64,000 bases of DNA from Phaeosaccion multiseriatum (GCA_965112735.1 OZ218953.1:5518001-5582000); one strand, 5' to 3'. Positions 45,124 to 56,900 are shown, numbered from the stretch's first letter. Notes: generated from the sequence alone by a model not told the origin. Numbers and translations: made by a program.

Positions 45124-45437
45124 TTGGGCCTCCACCTCGGAGGTTGCTCCTTCTGGCTCCCACGACAGGACCGCTCCTCTGGTCCGTCCTTCCGCAACGA
45201 GGCACTCGGATTCTTGAGGGAGGTGAGAGGGATAAGGAAAGAGCGCAGTAAGAAAAGGCTGTAAAGATGGGCGTGGAGGAGATCAGGACATTGGAAGGAG
45301 AGAAGGGACGAGGGGGGAAGGCAGCAGAGGGCGCAAGGCCGAGAGAGACTAAACTGAAACTGAAACTGTATCTCTAAACTTAAACTGAAACTGCCCGTTG
45401 GATTATCTGCCCACCCTGAAGCAAAAGAGGATACAGA
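45124..45437. promoter_or_regulatory. Divergent promoter, TRM112 (-) / GNAT (+), with GAAACT repeats
   Basis: 314 bp between opposed start codons. AAACTGAAACTGAAACTG at 45351..45368 and AAACTTAAACTGAAACTG at 45376..45393 form a tandem motif cluster 45-90 bp before the GNAT ATG. Similar copies occur upstream of actin, MMSDH and the kinase in this window. Confidence 0.65.
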
Positions 45438-47215
45438 ATGCTTGCCACGAAAGCGCCTTCCGCCACGGTGACTGAAAAGTCTGCTACGGAGAAGTCTGCA
45501 GCAGCAATGTCACCTTCTATGCTAGACTTTCGCTTCGCAGACGAGGAGGACGTGGGCGACATTGCGGCCCTGGTGAACAAGGAGTACGAGCTTGAGCAGG
45601 GAGAGGACGGGCTAGCGTTCGTCAAGCCTGGCACCACCAGGATCAGGACAGAAGATGTGAGAAAGCTTAACCTGCAGCACACGCTCTGCTCTCTTTGAAC
45701 AGGGGAATGCTCCCTGAATGGCAAAATCTCAGGAAAATCTCATCCCCGCCCCTCCCCCCCCTCTCTTAGTCATCGCCGCACCCTTCCTGCCCTCTCGCCC
45801 TGTCTCTATTCATCGTCGCGTAGGTGCAGCAGGCCTTTTCGATGCGAAGCTGCAGATGGCTGGTGATGGAGACCCCGAGACCCGAGGAGGCCCTCGTTGC
45901 AGCGATGCTACTGGAGGTGGGAGAGGGAGGTGAGGGCGTCGAAGCAGCAGCAGCGGCGGCCGCAGGAGGAAGAAGGCATAGTGGGCTCCACGCTTATAAT
46001 TTTGTTGGGGTCTTTGAAATGGATGGGAGGTCCTTTCTTGGACGACGTGAAAGCTCACTCCCTGTCGTTACTCCGTCCAAACCTTACCCTCCGTCCCCTC
46101 CTCCCATGACACCTGCCTACGGGTGGTACCCCAGCCGGCAAGACCTCTGACCGTCGTGCACTTTACTCTCTCTTCTTCTTTCCTTCTGCGCCTTCAGGGA
46201 AGGCCGCTATACACTTCATGGCGGTGGCTGGGGCGTCTCAGGGCCAAGGAGTGGGGTCGGCTCTGCTGAGGAAGGCGGAGGGTATAGCGATCAGTCTTCG
46301 CTGCAGATTCATGTCAGCCCAGGTTCCACAGTGGAGAAGCGATGTCCTGGGGTGGCTGCAAAAGAGGGGCTATCGGGAGACTGGCGGGGGGCTGATGGAT
46401 GCGCCGTACCTCACGAGGAGCACCGTGTACACCATTCAGACCAGAGACCTTCTCGCAGACAAGTCGGTACGTGTTGATGTGCTAGTATCGCTCCGAGGGG
46501 AGTCATCGTGCCTTCCCCAACTGCCACAAAGAGGAACGTATGTCCGTGGCTGTCACAAAGGCAGCACCACCAGCAAGACCTGCCCCCCAGCTTTGGGGAA
46601 TCTCGGTCTGAGTCTTGCTTCCCTTCCCTCGTCCTCGCCGACGGACGACACGATACACAGGTGAAGGAAGACTTCGGCCCAGGAAGCGTTCGCTATGTCG
46701 CTGCTGCCGCTGCCGCCGCCGCTGCTGCGGATGCTGCTGCTGCTGCTGCAGCAACAGCTACTGCCGATGCCGATGTCCCCCCCCCGATTGCTGCTAGTCA
46801 TGGTGGGGTAGCGGCTGCACTAGGCAACGGAGGGACGGGCGGCAGTAGCAGCAGCATGCCTGCTATCTCCAATGTATTAGCGGGCCTCTTACTACGGGAC
46901 CTTGACAGCAGGGGTGATGGTGATGTTGCAGCAGCGGCGTCCACCGCAGGCGTGCAGACGCTGAACCTCTCAGACGCCTTGTCTACCATGGGGAAGCTCG
47001 AGCCTCCTGCTGCTCCTACTTCTACTTCAAGCGGCGCCAGTGGTGGTGCTGCTCAGCCATCGGCAGCACAGAGCGAGACAGAGGCCGATAGCGAGGGGGA
47101 GAGCATGGAGGGGCTGCTCGCGTCTCTCATGAGGAGCCTGCACACGAAGGAGGGGCGCGAGGACTTTAGCAAGATGATCCGCGAAGACCAACAACTTCCT
47201 CCCCCGCCTGCCTGA
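45438..47215 (+). CDS. GNAT-family N-acetyltransferase with long low-complexity tail, 382 aa
   Basis: Four exons: 45438..45656, 45824..45929, 46198..46466, 46661..47215. The GNAT fold begins at LDFRFADEEDVGDIAALVNK (beta 1/alpha 1) and reaches motif A, FMAVAGASQGQGVGSALLRK, whose Q-G-Q-G-V-G loop binds acetyl-CoA pyrophosphate. It ends with RSDVLGWLQKRGYRETGG, typical of the final GNAT helix and strand. Exon 2 is closed at GGGAG|GTGAGG because this gives the phase for exon 3 and the expected spacing before motif A. Exon 4 adds about 185 residues rich in Ala, Ser, Thr and Asp, ending SMEGLLASLMRSLHTKEGRE, a short predicted helix. The substrate is unknown. N-terminal residues 1-28 are Ala/Thr/Lys-rich and could be a targeting sequence, but this is weak. 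Confidence 0.82.
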
Positions 47216-47227
47216 CCCCCTATAGAT

Positions 47228-47359
47228 TCGACCCTGGACAAGATTACGGTGTACACCGGCCATAATCAGAAATCAGGCCGGCTGGCGCCGCTCATAACCA
47301 GTAATCAGGCCGGCTGCGCCGGCCGTAATCAGTAATCAGGTAATTTGGCTAGGGTCGAT
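47228..47359. repeat. Small repeat element with GC hairpin and 8-bp terminal inverted repeat
   Basis: Two full and one partial copies of a ~31-bp unit, (A/G)TAATCAGTAATCAGGCCGGC-like followed by TGCGCC. A perfect 7-bp stem GGCCGGC-TGC-GCCGGCC sits at 47309..47325. The whole is bracketed by TCGACCCT and AGGGTCGA. It lies between two convergent stop codons, so it could serve as a shared terminator or be a miniature transposable element remnant. Confidence 0.6.
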
Positions 47360-47383
47360 TATTTGCTTCCTTTCGATTTCTTG

Positions 47384-49087
47384 TCATAGATCGGCCCCGC
47401 TCCATCCCCTCTCCGCTTGGCGCCTCTCCTTCTTCTTGGCCGCATGCCCGCCCCCCCACTTGAGCACGCTGGAGGCCCTCCTCTTACTACTTGCACTCGC
47501 ACCTGCTGCTCCTCCTTCTCCCCTGACCCCAGCCACCTGCTTGCCGTTGTCCGTGAGATCAGCCTCACTGGCCGGCACGGTCACGCCCTCTGACACGCAC
47601 AGGGGACACCGCACGCTGGCCTCTTTGCCAGGGGTCTTGTCGGGCTTGAGCGACATGCACTTATCGCACATGAGCACGGGAACACCACAGGTCCAGCACT
47701 TCTTCTTGCCGATATACCTGTCCCAGGCCTCGCCACACACACAGCACCTCCCCCTCTGCTGCTCCGCTTCCTTGCTCTTTCTGTTTTTCTTGTTCTTCTT
47801 GGCCTTCTTTGCGGCGGCTGCCCCCCCCTTGTCCTTCCTGACAACTCCCCCGACACCAACGGGATCATCCACCCCGACAGCCTCCCGCTTGTCAAAGACG
47901 TAATTCTTCCCATTCCAGTGCCCCCCGTCGGGAAACTCCTTGAAGTACCTCTCCACGCCGCCCTGCAGCTGGAAAACACCCTTCACGCTGTCTCCGATCT
48001 GGCGTTTGAGGAAGGCGCTGGCCCTCTCACACCTCACACCGCCCGTGCAGTACATGAGCACGTCCTTGCCCTCCAGCTGCTTCTTGGTCTCCTCCTTGGC
48101 AAGCCAGGCGGGGAAGTCCGTCGACTTGCGCATGTGTGGGTCAATGTACGTCGCTCCTCCCACCTTGGCCTGCCCGTCAAAGCGGCCAATGTCCGCCTCG
48201 TAGTGGTTCCGCACGTCTATCACGACCGTGCCATCCTGCTCCAGCTTGCTGTGGAAGTCCGCAGGGGGGAGGTGCACGCCGCCAGATCCCAGGGGGGCCT
48301 CCTCCTCCCCCACCCCGTAAAACACAAGCTCGTTCACGGGCAGGATCTTCAAGTCTTTGAAGGCGCGGTCGCTGGGCAGCGCATCTATGAATTTCCAATC
48401 TGTGTTGGCAAACACTTGCGCATCGAAGCTCTGTAGTTCTCTGGTGAGCTCCCGAACAGCCGAGCTGGTCCCTGACACGGTGGCGTTGAGCCCTTCACAC
48501 GCCACGCGGATACGGCCGCCGAGGTCATGCTTCTCGCCCACCTTGATCAAGTGCTGCACAAGCCTCTCCCGCGTGGCCTTGGACCACGCAGGGGTGGCGT
48601 ATTGGTAAAAGAGAAGAAGGGCGCACGAGCTGGTGGAGCCCAGAACCGTGGACTTCATTACCTGAGCGGTAGGAAACCTGTGGGGGGCGCAGCAGAGAAT
48701 TTCGATACGAGAGACAAAGGGAAAATCGCATCCGTGAGTGGCAACAGGAGGAGAGGGGGGGAGAGTAGGGTAGGCTCACCAAGCTCCGAGCTTCTTAGTC
48801 TTTTTCACGCTCTTGTTCTCGTCAGCTTCCGCGTCTTCGGCCACCTCGCCACGCTTCTGCTGGATCTCATCAGGGCCGGAGATCGCCGTCTCACTGGCCT
48901 CAGCAGGAGTCGAGGTAGCAAGAGCGGCGTGAGAGGCAATTCCTGCGGCTTGCTGGACCTTCTTCCGATCTTTCACCAGCTTCTTTCTCTCCTGTTTACT
49001 GAGCCGCCTCTTCTTGCCCCCCTCACCCCTCTCGTCTTCCCCCCTCGGTCTCTTGGCTCCCGCAGCTTGGTCTTCATCAGAGCTCAT
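47384..49087 (-). CDS. TSTD2: Rhodanese-domain protein, TSTD2 / TrhO (tRNA uridine hydroxylase) family, 533 aa
   Basis: Two exons, 49087..48780 and 48677..47384, joined in phase 2 (LGA-W-FPTAQV). Exon 1 encodes a Lys/Glu-rich, probably nuclear or nucleolar N terminus (KRPRGEDERG, KKRRLSKQERKKLVKDRKK). Exon 2 carries the UPF0176/TrhO N domain (FYQYATPAW, GGRIRVACEGLNATVSG), then a rhodanese domain (VVIDVRNHYEADIG, catalytic MYCTGGVRCERASAFLK, VFQLQGGVERYFKEFPDGG). Bacterial TrhO makes 5-hydroxyuridine at tRNA position 34. Like human TSTD2 it ends with a Cys-rich, probably zinc-binding module (CCVCGEAWD, KKCWTCGVPVLMCDKCM, VRCPLC) and a basic tail. Enzyme activity in eukaryotic members is not established. 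The ATG at 49087 is only 68 bp from the start of the divergent neighbour. Confidence 0.9.
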
Positions 49088-49155
49088 CAGGGGGAGAGAA
49101 CGAGAGAACCGTGATTTTGTGGCTGCACATGTTGCCCCTCCATCATGATCCTCAA
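49088..49155. promoter_or_regulatory. Very short (68 bp) divergent promoter, TSTD2 (-) / unknown gene (+)
   Basis: The two proposed start codons are 68 bp apart. Either 5' UTRs overlap or one true start lies further in. No TATA-like element is visible. Confidence 0.5.
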
Positions 49156-52100
49156 ATGGCGACGGCTCGTAACGCCAGAAGGGGACGCGGGACCTCAGCC
49201 GCAGCCGCAAGTAGCGATGAATATGTCATGATGGCTTCGCCGATGAAGCTGAAGAAGCGGCAGCAGCCACCGCAAGCCTTCGAGCACTCGGTCCAGGAGA
49301 TCGATTCGTCGCTGGGGTATGGAAGGGGAGCTGGTGGTCAACACGGAAAAGGTCTCTTCAGCTCTTCCTCTTCGCCATCTGGCCTTCGATCATGCTACTC
49401 GCGAATACCGGAGAAGGTTAGATTGTTCCTATGGCCTTCATCCTGCTCTTCACTCTCCATCCTCGCGGGCCGCGGCCGTGACATCAATTTACAATTCACC
49501 AACACCCCACTGTCCTGGAGTGCTCCTCGCTTGACCGTAAACTTACCACAAGCCCCTCTTCCTGCTGTGATCCTCGCAGCTCCGGCGCGCGGAGAGCGAG
49601 TGCTTGGCCAAGCCCCTCGAGGTGAGCTTGAAGGGCGTGCAGGAAGCCATTCGAGCCATCAGCAGAGGCTACGGCGCGGAGCTGTCACTGGCGGACCTGC
49701 AGCACTTTGTCAAGAGGAGCGCGTCGACGCTGGGAAATGTCTCTGCGGAGCAGGTTGCGGCAATGTTCGACCAGACGCTGATGAGGAGAAGTGGGGAAGG
49801 CCCCTCAACTGGGGAGCTAGCTACGGATGGACGGGGGTGGCAGCATCAGCGACAAGGCAAGCCGGAAAGACGACTGCTCCATCGCAAGCGGCTCAAGGCG
49901 GGAGACGTCATGTGGGCAGTGAGGGTGCGGAAGAGGCTCCCCATGTATGCCTCTCGTGTCGCTCAGAGCAAGAAAAGGCCAACACCCCACTCTGTGGCAG
50001 AGCAGCCGTCGCTCCTATCAGCTGCGAGTAGAGGCTCAGGGGCGGCTGTTGGAGGGTGGCACGTGCAGCCCACGAGGGAGCTGTGGCTCCGAGTGCTACA
50101 GGTGAGCGCAGTTCCCAAACTGGGCAGCGGTCGAAGGGGAATCAGAGCAATGTTTATCTTCGTACTTTCGACCCCCTCTTGAGAGAGAGGGAGAGAGTGT
50201 GTCTGTTGACACCAGACCCCTTCCTTGTTTGGGGTTAGCCCTCGCCTACACACAACTCACTCGACTGTCTACCTACCGTGCATGTGTGTGAACCCCTGTG
50301 TGCCCCTCCTGCTCCCCTCTGGGTACCCGTCCTGTTTGTGCTCCCAGGCGGCAGTCTCTTTCCCCACCGTGTTCAAGCCCCCCGGAGAGGTGTTCGTGGC
50401 CCCTCCCTTGTGTCAGAGGACGTACGACCAAGCGTATGTGGCTCCTGCCTCTGCGACCTGCAGCTCGGGCACAACGTGTGCCGACATTTGGACCAATCCT
50501 TGTCCCGACGCCGAGCCCTCGTGGTCCGACCCCGCTTTGTGGGTGGACAAGGAGGGAGGCGAGGCGCTGTTGGGACAGAGCAAAGCAGGAGAGGGGATTG
50601 AAGGGGGTTGTTTCGGTAGTGCGAAGATAAGAGAGAGTCAGAGCCGCTGCATGCGGAGGGCTCACCCAGACACAGACGGCAGTAGAGCTACAAGAAGGGG
50701 GCCACTGAGAGGAGGAGGTGAAAGCAGCCGTCCCAAAACGGCACCAAACTTAACTTCCTCTTCCTGTGCTCAGTCGGGAGGCTTTGCCTTCCAGCCACCT
50801 CGAGGGGAGCGCAACTTATCCTCTCCTCTCACTGTTGGTGGGACGGGTGTGAAGATGCGAAAGGGGCCTCTCAATAGAGGGGACGGGAGGTGGGCGCACA
50901 TCAGTGTAGCGAATGAGCGGACGAGAGACTCGCTCCATACGGCGCTGCCCGCCAGTGACCACCGACTCATGCTCGAGCTTGAGCAGGCCGTGGGAGATGC
51001 CATGAGGGGGGAGGGAGGGGGGGGGGGCGAGGGGAGCGGGGGGATTGAGGCGGAGGAGGGGAAGGGCGCGAGTACCACTGGTCGGGGCCGAGGGGGTGGA
51101 CAAGCGCCTTACTCCGAATCATCGGCATCGGCGGGGGTCGGGCCCGCCAGTCCCTCACAGAGCACGGTGTTCGACAGAGGTGTGGGCACTGAGTCGAGTA
51201 AAGCGGAGAGCACTGTCACAAAGAAGGGGGGAAGTAGCGATGAGCAGCATCGGCAACGGCAAGACGGGCCGCCGGGCATGCCGGAGGGGCAACACCATGC
51301 CGCAGAGACGCGAGGGGAAGAGCCGCAACAGGACGAGGACGAGGACGCGGGGGAGGCCTTCAACACCTACAGCGTCCATGTCGATGGCGGGCCTCGCTCG
51401 GGTTTGTCGACCCTCCACATGCCCTCCCCCATTGCGTGTGACAGGGGTCGAGGAGGGGTGGATGCCCTCACGACAGGCTTGGGAGGGTCGGGAGGATACG
51501 CCACGTGCGGCTTCGACGCCGTCCTCAGCCACAACAAGCTCACGTACAGCGAGACACTCAAGGTGGAGCTGCAGGGCATGCGCAGCAGGGTGGCGGAGCA
51601 AGTCGAGCGAGAGAAGGAGGCGGCGCAGGCCCGGGACAGGCTCGAGCAGCACCGGCATCTTGTGGAGAGCGGACTCGGCCTCGAAGGGGGGGGGGGGGGC
51701 AGAGGCATTCTCACTCGCGTCTCCTGGATCACCAACGGCTGGGGGTGGTGGTGAGGGAGGGCCGGAGCTTCCCCTGTGGAGAAACAGTCTCGCCGCGACC
51801 CTGGGGCAGCAGGAGACGGAGCATCGGCGCGATTTCGTCACTATGGGAATGGACTTTGGGCTCCGAGGCAGTGACGTCGAAGCTTGCAAGGTGAGTGTTC
51901 AAGACAGAGATGCGCTATGTGCCAGGCCATGCGGCAGTGGAGTGGCTCATCGCTCTACCCAGCGCCCGACTCGTCACTGATTTGGTTGGGCTTTACCTTT
52001 ACCGTAACGCACACAGGCCGCCTTCCGTGACCGAGACTTCGCGGCCCCTCCAAGAGGGGGTGGGGCTGAGCCCAAGACAAGGGCGCAGTCCGCCTCCGCT

Positions 52101-52589
52101 GGCAGGCCAAGGACAAGCGGCAGCGGCAGCGGCAGCGGCAACGGTTTCAAGGTGTACAATGTCCAGCATGTCAAGCAGCGCCCGCCCTTCAAGTCGTGCT
52201 ACTTCCGAGCCGAGTCCCTGCAGACGGACCGCCTCCACGTGGCGCAAGACAAGAAGACCACCGCGGGCGTCAGTCACCAAGCGGACTTCGGCTCTCGCTA
52301 CGGCCGGTGGCAGCCTTTCCAGCACAGGGACTTTCCACCCGTGCTAAGGGCCGAGAGGACGAGGGGCCACAGAGAGGAAAGAGAGGACGGAGAGGGGGAG
52401 GGGATGACGGGCGGGGGAGGAAAGGGAGGAAAGGGGACCTTTGGGAGGGAGAAGGGGCCGGGGCAGTGGCGGGAAGGCGACAGAGGGCAGGAAGAGGAGG
52501 TGGTGGTGGGCACGGCGCTGATAGTCCAGACGCCATACCACCCCAAAATCCCCGGCCGCTGTGTCGAGCCGATGGAGAGCGTTTTATGA
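49156..52589 (+). CDS. Unrecognised protein, about 965 aa (frame interrupted at a 14-base G run)
   Basis: Four exons: 49156..49416, 49580..50101, 50348..51890, 52017..52589, all phase 0 at the junctions. I do not recognise the family. The N terminus is basic (MATARNARRGRG). Residues about 88-150 (RAESECLAKPLEVSLKGVQE, then AIRAISRGYGAELSLADLQH) look like paired helices with EF-hand-like spacing but without a clear calcium loop. A Ser/Gly/Glu-rich, probably disordered stretch follows, then a short coiled coil (VELQGMRSRVAEQVEREKEA). The last exon has the most conserved-looking part: FKVYNVQHVKQRPPFKSCYF, then RAESLQTDRLHVAQDKKTTA. The frame shifts within the G run at 51686..51699: before it the reading is ESGLGLEGG, after it AEAFSLASPGSPTAGG through MGMDFGLRGSDVEACK to the donor. 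Thirteen G would restore one frame. The intron model, especially exon 1, is moderately certain. Confidence 0.6.
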
Positions 52590-52974
52590 GGAGAAGGCAC
52601 GACCAAACGCACCGCAGCAATAACAGTAAAACAGTAATCGAGTCTAGATTTAGAACGAATCGGGGGGGGCAGCAGCGGGGCACAGTAGCAAGGGGGGCAG
52701 TAGTGGATAGATGGACGGACAAGACGTGTGTGCGAGACGAGAAACGCTCACAAGAGATGTATTGCATACGTATGCTCTTCTGTTTGAGGCTCTCCTCTCC
52801 TCTCCTCTCTTCATCTCGAGCAGTGCGAGGAGTGCGGGTAGCGCCCCCCCCCTCCTGCCCTCCCTCAACACACACAAGAAAAGCCTCAATCCTCGTAGTC
52901 TGAGTCGCCCCCCCCCTCCTGCCCTCCCTCAAGCAAGAAAAGCCTGCCCTCCCTCAACACACACAAGAAAAGCC
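52590..52974. other. Convergent 3' region, unknown gene / SCC2, with a partial duplication
   Basis: 385 bp between facing stop codons. About 56 bp at 52854..52909 recur at 52943..52998, an 89-bp spacing. The right copy contains the SCC2 stop and last codons; the left copy carries a second, untranslated version of them. A third partial copy lies at 52918..52945. Confidence 0.8.
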
Positions 52975-53860
52975 TCAATCCTCGTAGTCTGAGTCGCCCC
53001 CGCCTTGGTCGTCTTCTCCAGCGTGGTCCTCACTACTTCCGTCGTCCAGGAGCAGTGAGGCCGGAGGTTTGGACGAAGAAGCCCGTCTCTTCCGAGCCCC
53101 CCCCTGAGGCAGCAGGGCCACCGCCGCAGCCGCAGCTCCTCCTCCCACGCCTTTCTTCTTGGCGAGTGAGCTTGCCGACGGCCTCCTCTTGGCCTTCTTT
53201 TTGCCTGCATCAGAGGACGTTCGGCTCAGCTTCCCACCAGCCTTCTTGCCCGCATCAGATGACGTCCGGCTCAGCTTCCCAGCCTTGCTCCCGCCCCCCC
53301 CTTCACCATCGCCCCCCCCGCCTCCTTCTCCTCCTCCTCCTCCTCCTCCTCCTCCTCCTCCCCCTCCCTCAGTGCCGACACCAGCGTCGTCTAAAGCATC
53401 CCCCTTGGAGGAGGAGGTGAAGCCCGAGTACTCCTTTCCGAGCATCTTTTGGAGCTTCTTGTACACGGCCAGGCCCTCCGCAAGCAGCTCTACATTCATA
53501 TTCGAGTCAGTCCAGCCAGCGGTGGGAACAGCAGCAGCAGGAGTGTCAGGTGGCGTCATGCAGCAGTCGATGAAAGAACAAAAGGGCCCAGATGGGAAAG
53601 GAGGACAAGAGTCCGAATGAAGCAGTGTCTTGTCGCGGGCATCGCTACCCCGCACTCACTCGAGTCTTTCTTTCTCCTTCTCTCTCTCTCTCGTGTATGC
53701 ACTTACTTGAGTCTTGTCTCTCCTCCTGTCCGCCACCCTCCCTTAGCTGTGGAGCCTGCTGCTGCTGCCACTGCCACGAGGTGGGAAGCTCCTCCAGCTC
53801 CAGCTCGGGCATCGGGTCGGGGCGGGACAGAGCACGCTCAGAGCCCTTGCCTGCAACACC

Positions 53861-53908
<48 letters not shown>

Positions 53909-56900
53909 AAAGCAAGCAAGCAAGCAAGAGACAGGGCGAGAAGAGCACGGTGTCGTGCGGGGGAAACATCACAACACAAAGGAGAAGCGAGAGAGAGGCG
54001 GGGAGGTCCATACAAGTTCAAAGTCGTGAGCAATGGACTCGAGCGCAATTCCTCCTCCCAAGAAAGCGAAGGGCTGTGTGATTGACTGTGTGATTGACTG
54101 CCGAGGGGGAGCACGAGGGATCTCCACCACCAGCGTCTGCATGCACAGGTGTGCTGCTGCGGATGAGAGAAGTGGTGATTCCAAAGACGTCGCCAAGCCT
54201 GACTTACTGACTTACTCGTGCAGTCCTTGGGGTCGAAGTTCTGGCAGCGCTGCGTGGAGAGGCCGTAGAGCTTCTTGAGGTGGTTCTTGAGCTGCAGCAG
54301 CAGCAGGATGGACACCGACAGGCTCAGCTGCAGCACAAGAGCGGCCCTCCACTCCACCCCGTAAGGGTCGGAGCTTGCACCTTTCCCTTCCCCTTCCCCT
54401 TTCCCTTCCCCTTCCACCTCTCCTCCCTGCCCCCCGTCGCCGCCACCGCCAAAGTCATCGTCATCATCATCTTCCTCGAGCAGCCCCCCCCCCGCCTTGA
54501 CGCCCTTCCTCCTCAGCATTCCCCTCAGCGCGTCAACGCACTGCGCCCCCTCCAGCGCTACCGCGGCATCAATGTCGTGTAGCACGTGGAGGGGCTCCTC
54601 CTGTACCTCGTAGGGCAGGTGAGCGAGGATGTCGCACAGGAACACGAGCAAGTCGAGGCGCCGAGGGTCGCGCACGTACCGGACCCTCTCCTTGCTGCCC
54701 TCCTGAGCGAACAGAAGCGAAGGGAAGAGGCAGAGGCGAGGGCAGGGGCGAGAGCGCACGTCAGGAGCCAGCGTCAGGCCAGCGTTAGTGTCAGGGTCAG
54801 GGTCAGGGGCCCTCGGGGTCAAGGCCGACACAAAGGATAGGATTGGCGGGGGGTGGGTGTTGTTCCGTCCGGTCACAGCTGCACGCAGAGGCAAGCAATT
54901 CTGCTCTCTCTTTGTTCCTCACCTTCCCTTTCCCAGGGGTGGAGAATGACCCCGGCGTCCTGAAACCGCCCCCTCCCATCACGCCCAAACCTGAGCCGAA
55001 GCTGCTGCTTCTGCCGCTGAGGCTCCTGCCGCTGCTGCTACTGCTGCCGCTGCTGCCACTGGGGCGTCGACGCTTCTTGTGCGAGGACGACGAGAACCCG
55101 GGGGTGGAGGCCGTCCTCGACCCGCCCAAGCCTTGCTCAACACGCGCTTGAGCCACATCGAGCATTGTTGCCACGCCTGCAATGAGAGGCGGTGAGGAGC
55201 AGTGAGGAGCAATGCAATGAGAGGCGGTGAGGGGCGCGCAAGGCGCAGCAGAGCATGGGGAGTCAGGGAGGAGGGGACTCTGGAGAGGAAGAGAAGCGAG
55301 TGTGCTGCTGCTGCGCTGCGCTGCTCTTCTCCATGCATGCAGGCAGACCCATCCTGCCGTCTCACCATCCATCTTCGCTTCTGTGAACTGGAGCAGTAAG
55401 CCCCTGAGGGCCTCCTTCCTGTGCGCTCTGGTGCCTCGAATGCACTGCGAGTACACGTGCCCGAAGATGCTCCTCACGCCCCCCTCCACTGCAATCACCG
55501 CAGAGGTGCTCCCTCGGCCCCCTCTGGTGCCTCTGTTTGTGGCCGTGCCATTTGCTGCCACCCCCCCAAACCCCCCTCGGGACACGGCCGTCTGAAAGGC
55601 GTGAGCGGTGTACACTCCGTCGAGAAACTTCTTGGGCACAATGTTCTTCTTCTTGTCATCCTCCGTCAGCAAGTGCCGCAGGGCCTCTTGCCGCACAGAG
55701 GGGGCCTGCAGGTCTCCCTGCAAGGCGAGGAGGTAGGGCACAACGTCCATTGGGTTGAGCAGCCCCTGCCGATACATGACGCCGAGGAGCTCCACTGCTG
55801 CGAAGCGCACCTCCTCCGCCGGGGCGAAGAGAAGTTGGAGCACTTGGGAGAGGTGGAGCTGCAGCACCCCACCCGCCACGCTGGGGAGGAGGAGGAGCAG
55901 CAGCAGGAGGACGAGGATCAGATGAGATAAGATGAGTAAGATGGTACGTGCAAGGGGGGCTGAGGGATGCACTGGACTGTCCGGGCTGAGGGCTGCCGAG
56001 GCAATCACACCCCATCCTCTCCCTGCTGAGACTCCCCCCCACCTTCGCTCTGGCCAGAACCCCTCTGCTGCCATCTCACCTGCTCTCTGCGTCTTGGTCT
56101 CCCCTCACCCGTTCGGCGATGGTGACCCCTGCTTGGGCCATGCTCTCCCTCGCCACGCCGCTCTCCACGCGCTCCTCTTCCGCCACGAGGATGTCTTTCC
56201 AGCCGCGAAGAGCCGTCACGCACACCTTGAATGGGGATGGAAGAGAAGGTGGTGAAAAGGCGACGGGGGGTCACCACCACACGTCTCTCACAAGCACGCA
56301 AGCAGCCTTTCTCCCATCTCCCCCTTGACTGAGCTGAGCTGGCCCTCCTTCGCCCGTCCCCCCTCCCCTCACCTCCTGTTGGTCCCCTGTCGTCGTCTCC
56401 ACATTGAGGAATTTGTCCACGATGTCGTTCTTATCCGCCAACAGCGCCAGGCGAGGCACCCCAATCAACAGCGACACAAGCCCCTGCATGGCCTTGACCT
56501 TCATCTGCACCGGCGGTCCTCTGTCTCTGAGGTAGTTGCGCAGCATGTGATAGATAGCAACGCGCGCCGACTCGTCCCGGGGCAGCGCTTCCGGAAGGAG
56601 AGGGGCTTTCTCCTTGTCCTGCTTAGTTCCACCACCCTTGCTAAGCGCCTTGGTAGGCAAGGCTGACACTCCTGACACCCCTGACTCCTCAACTTTTGCA
56701 CTCTCCTGTTCCTCCTCTCCAAAGGCATAGTACCGACAGGCGTGCCCCACCACCAGCAGGCCGCGGTTGAGGAAGGAGCAGGTCCTTGCCTCGCTGAGGG
56801 TGGTCGTGGGGCTGCTGCGGTGCTTGTACAGGTACCTGTAGAACTTGTCCAGGAGGGCATAGATGGGCTCCGGGTCGTGCGTTGTGAGCGTCACAAGCCG

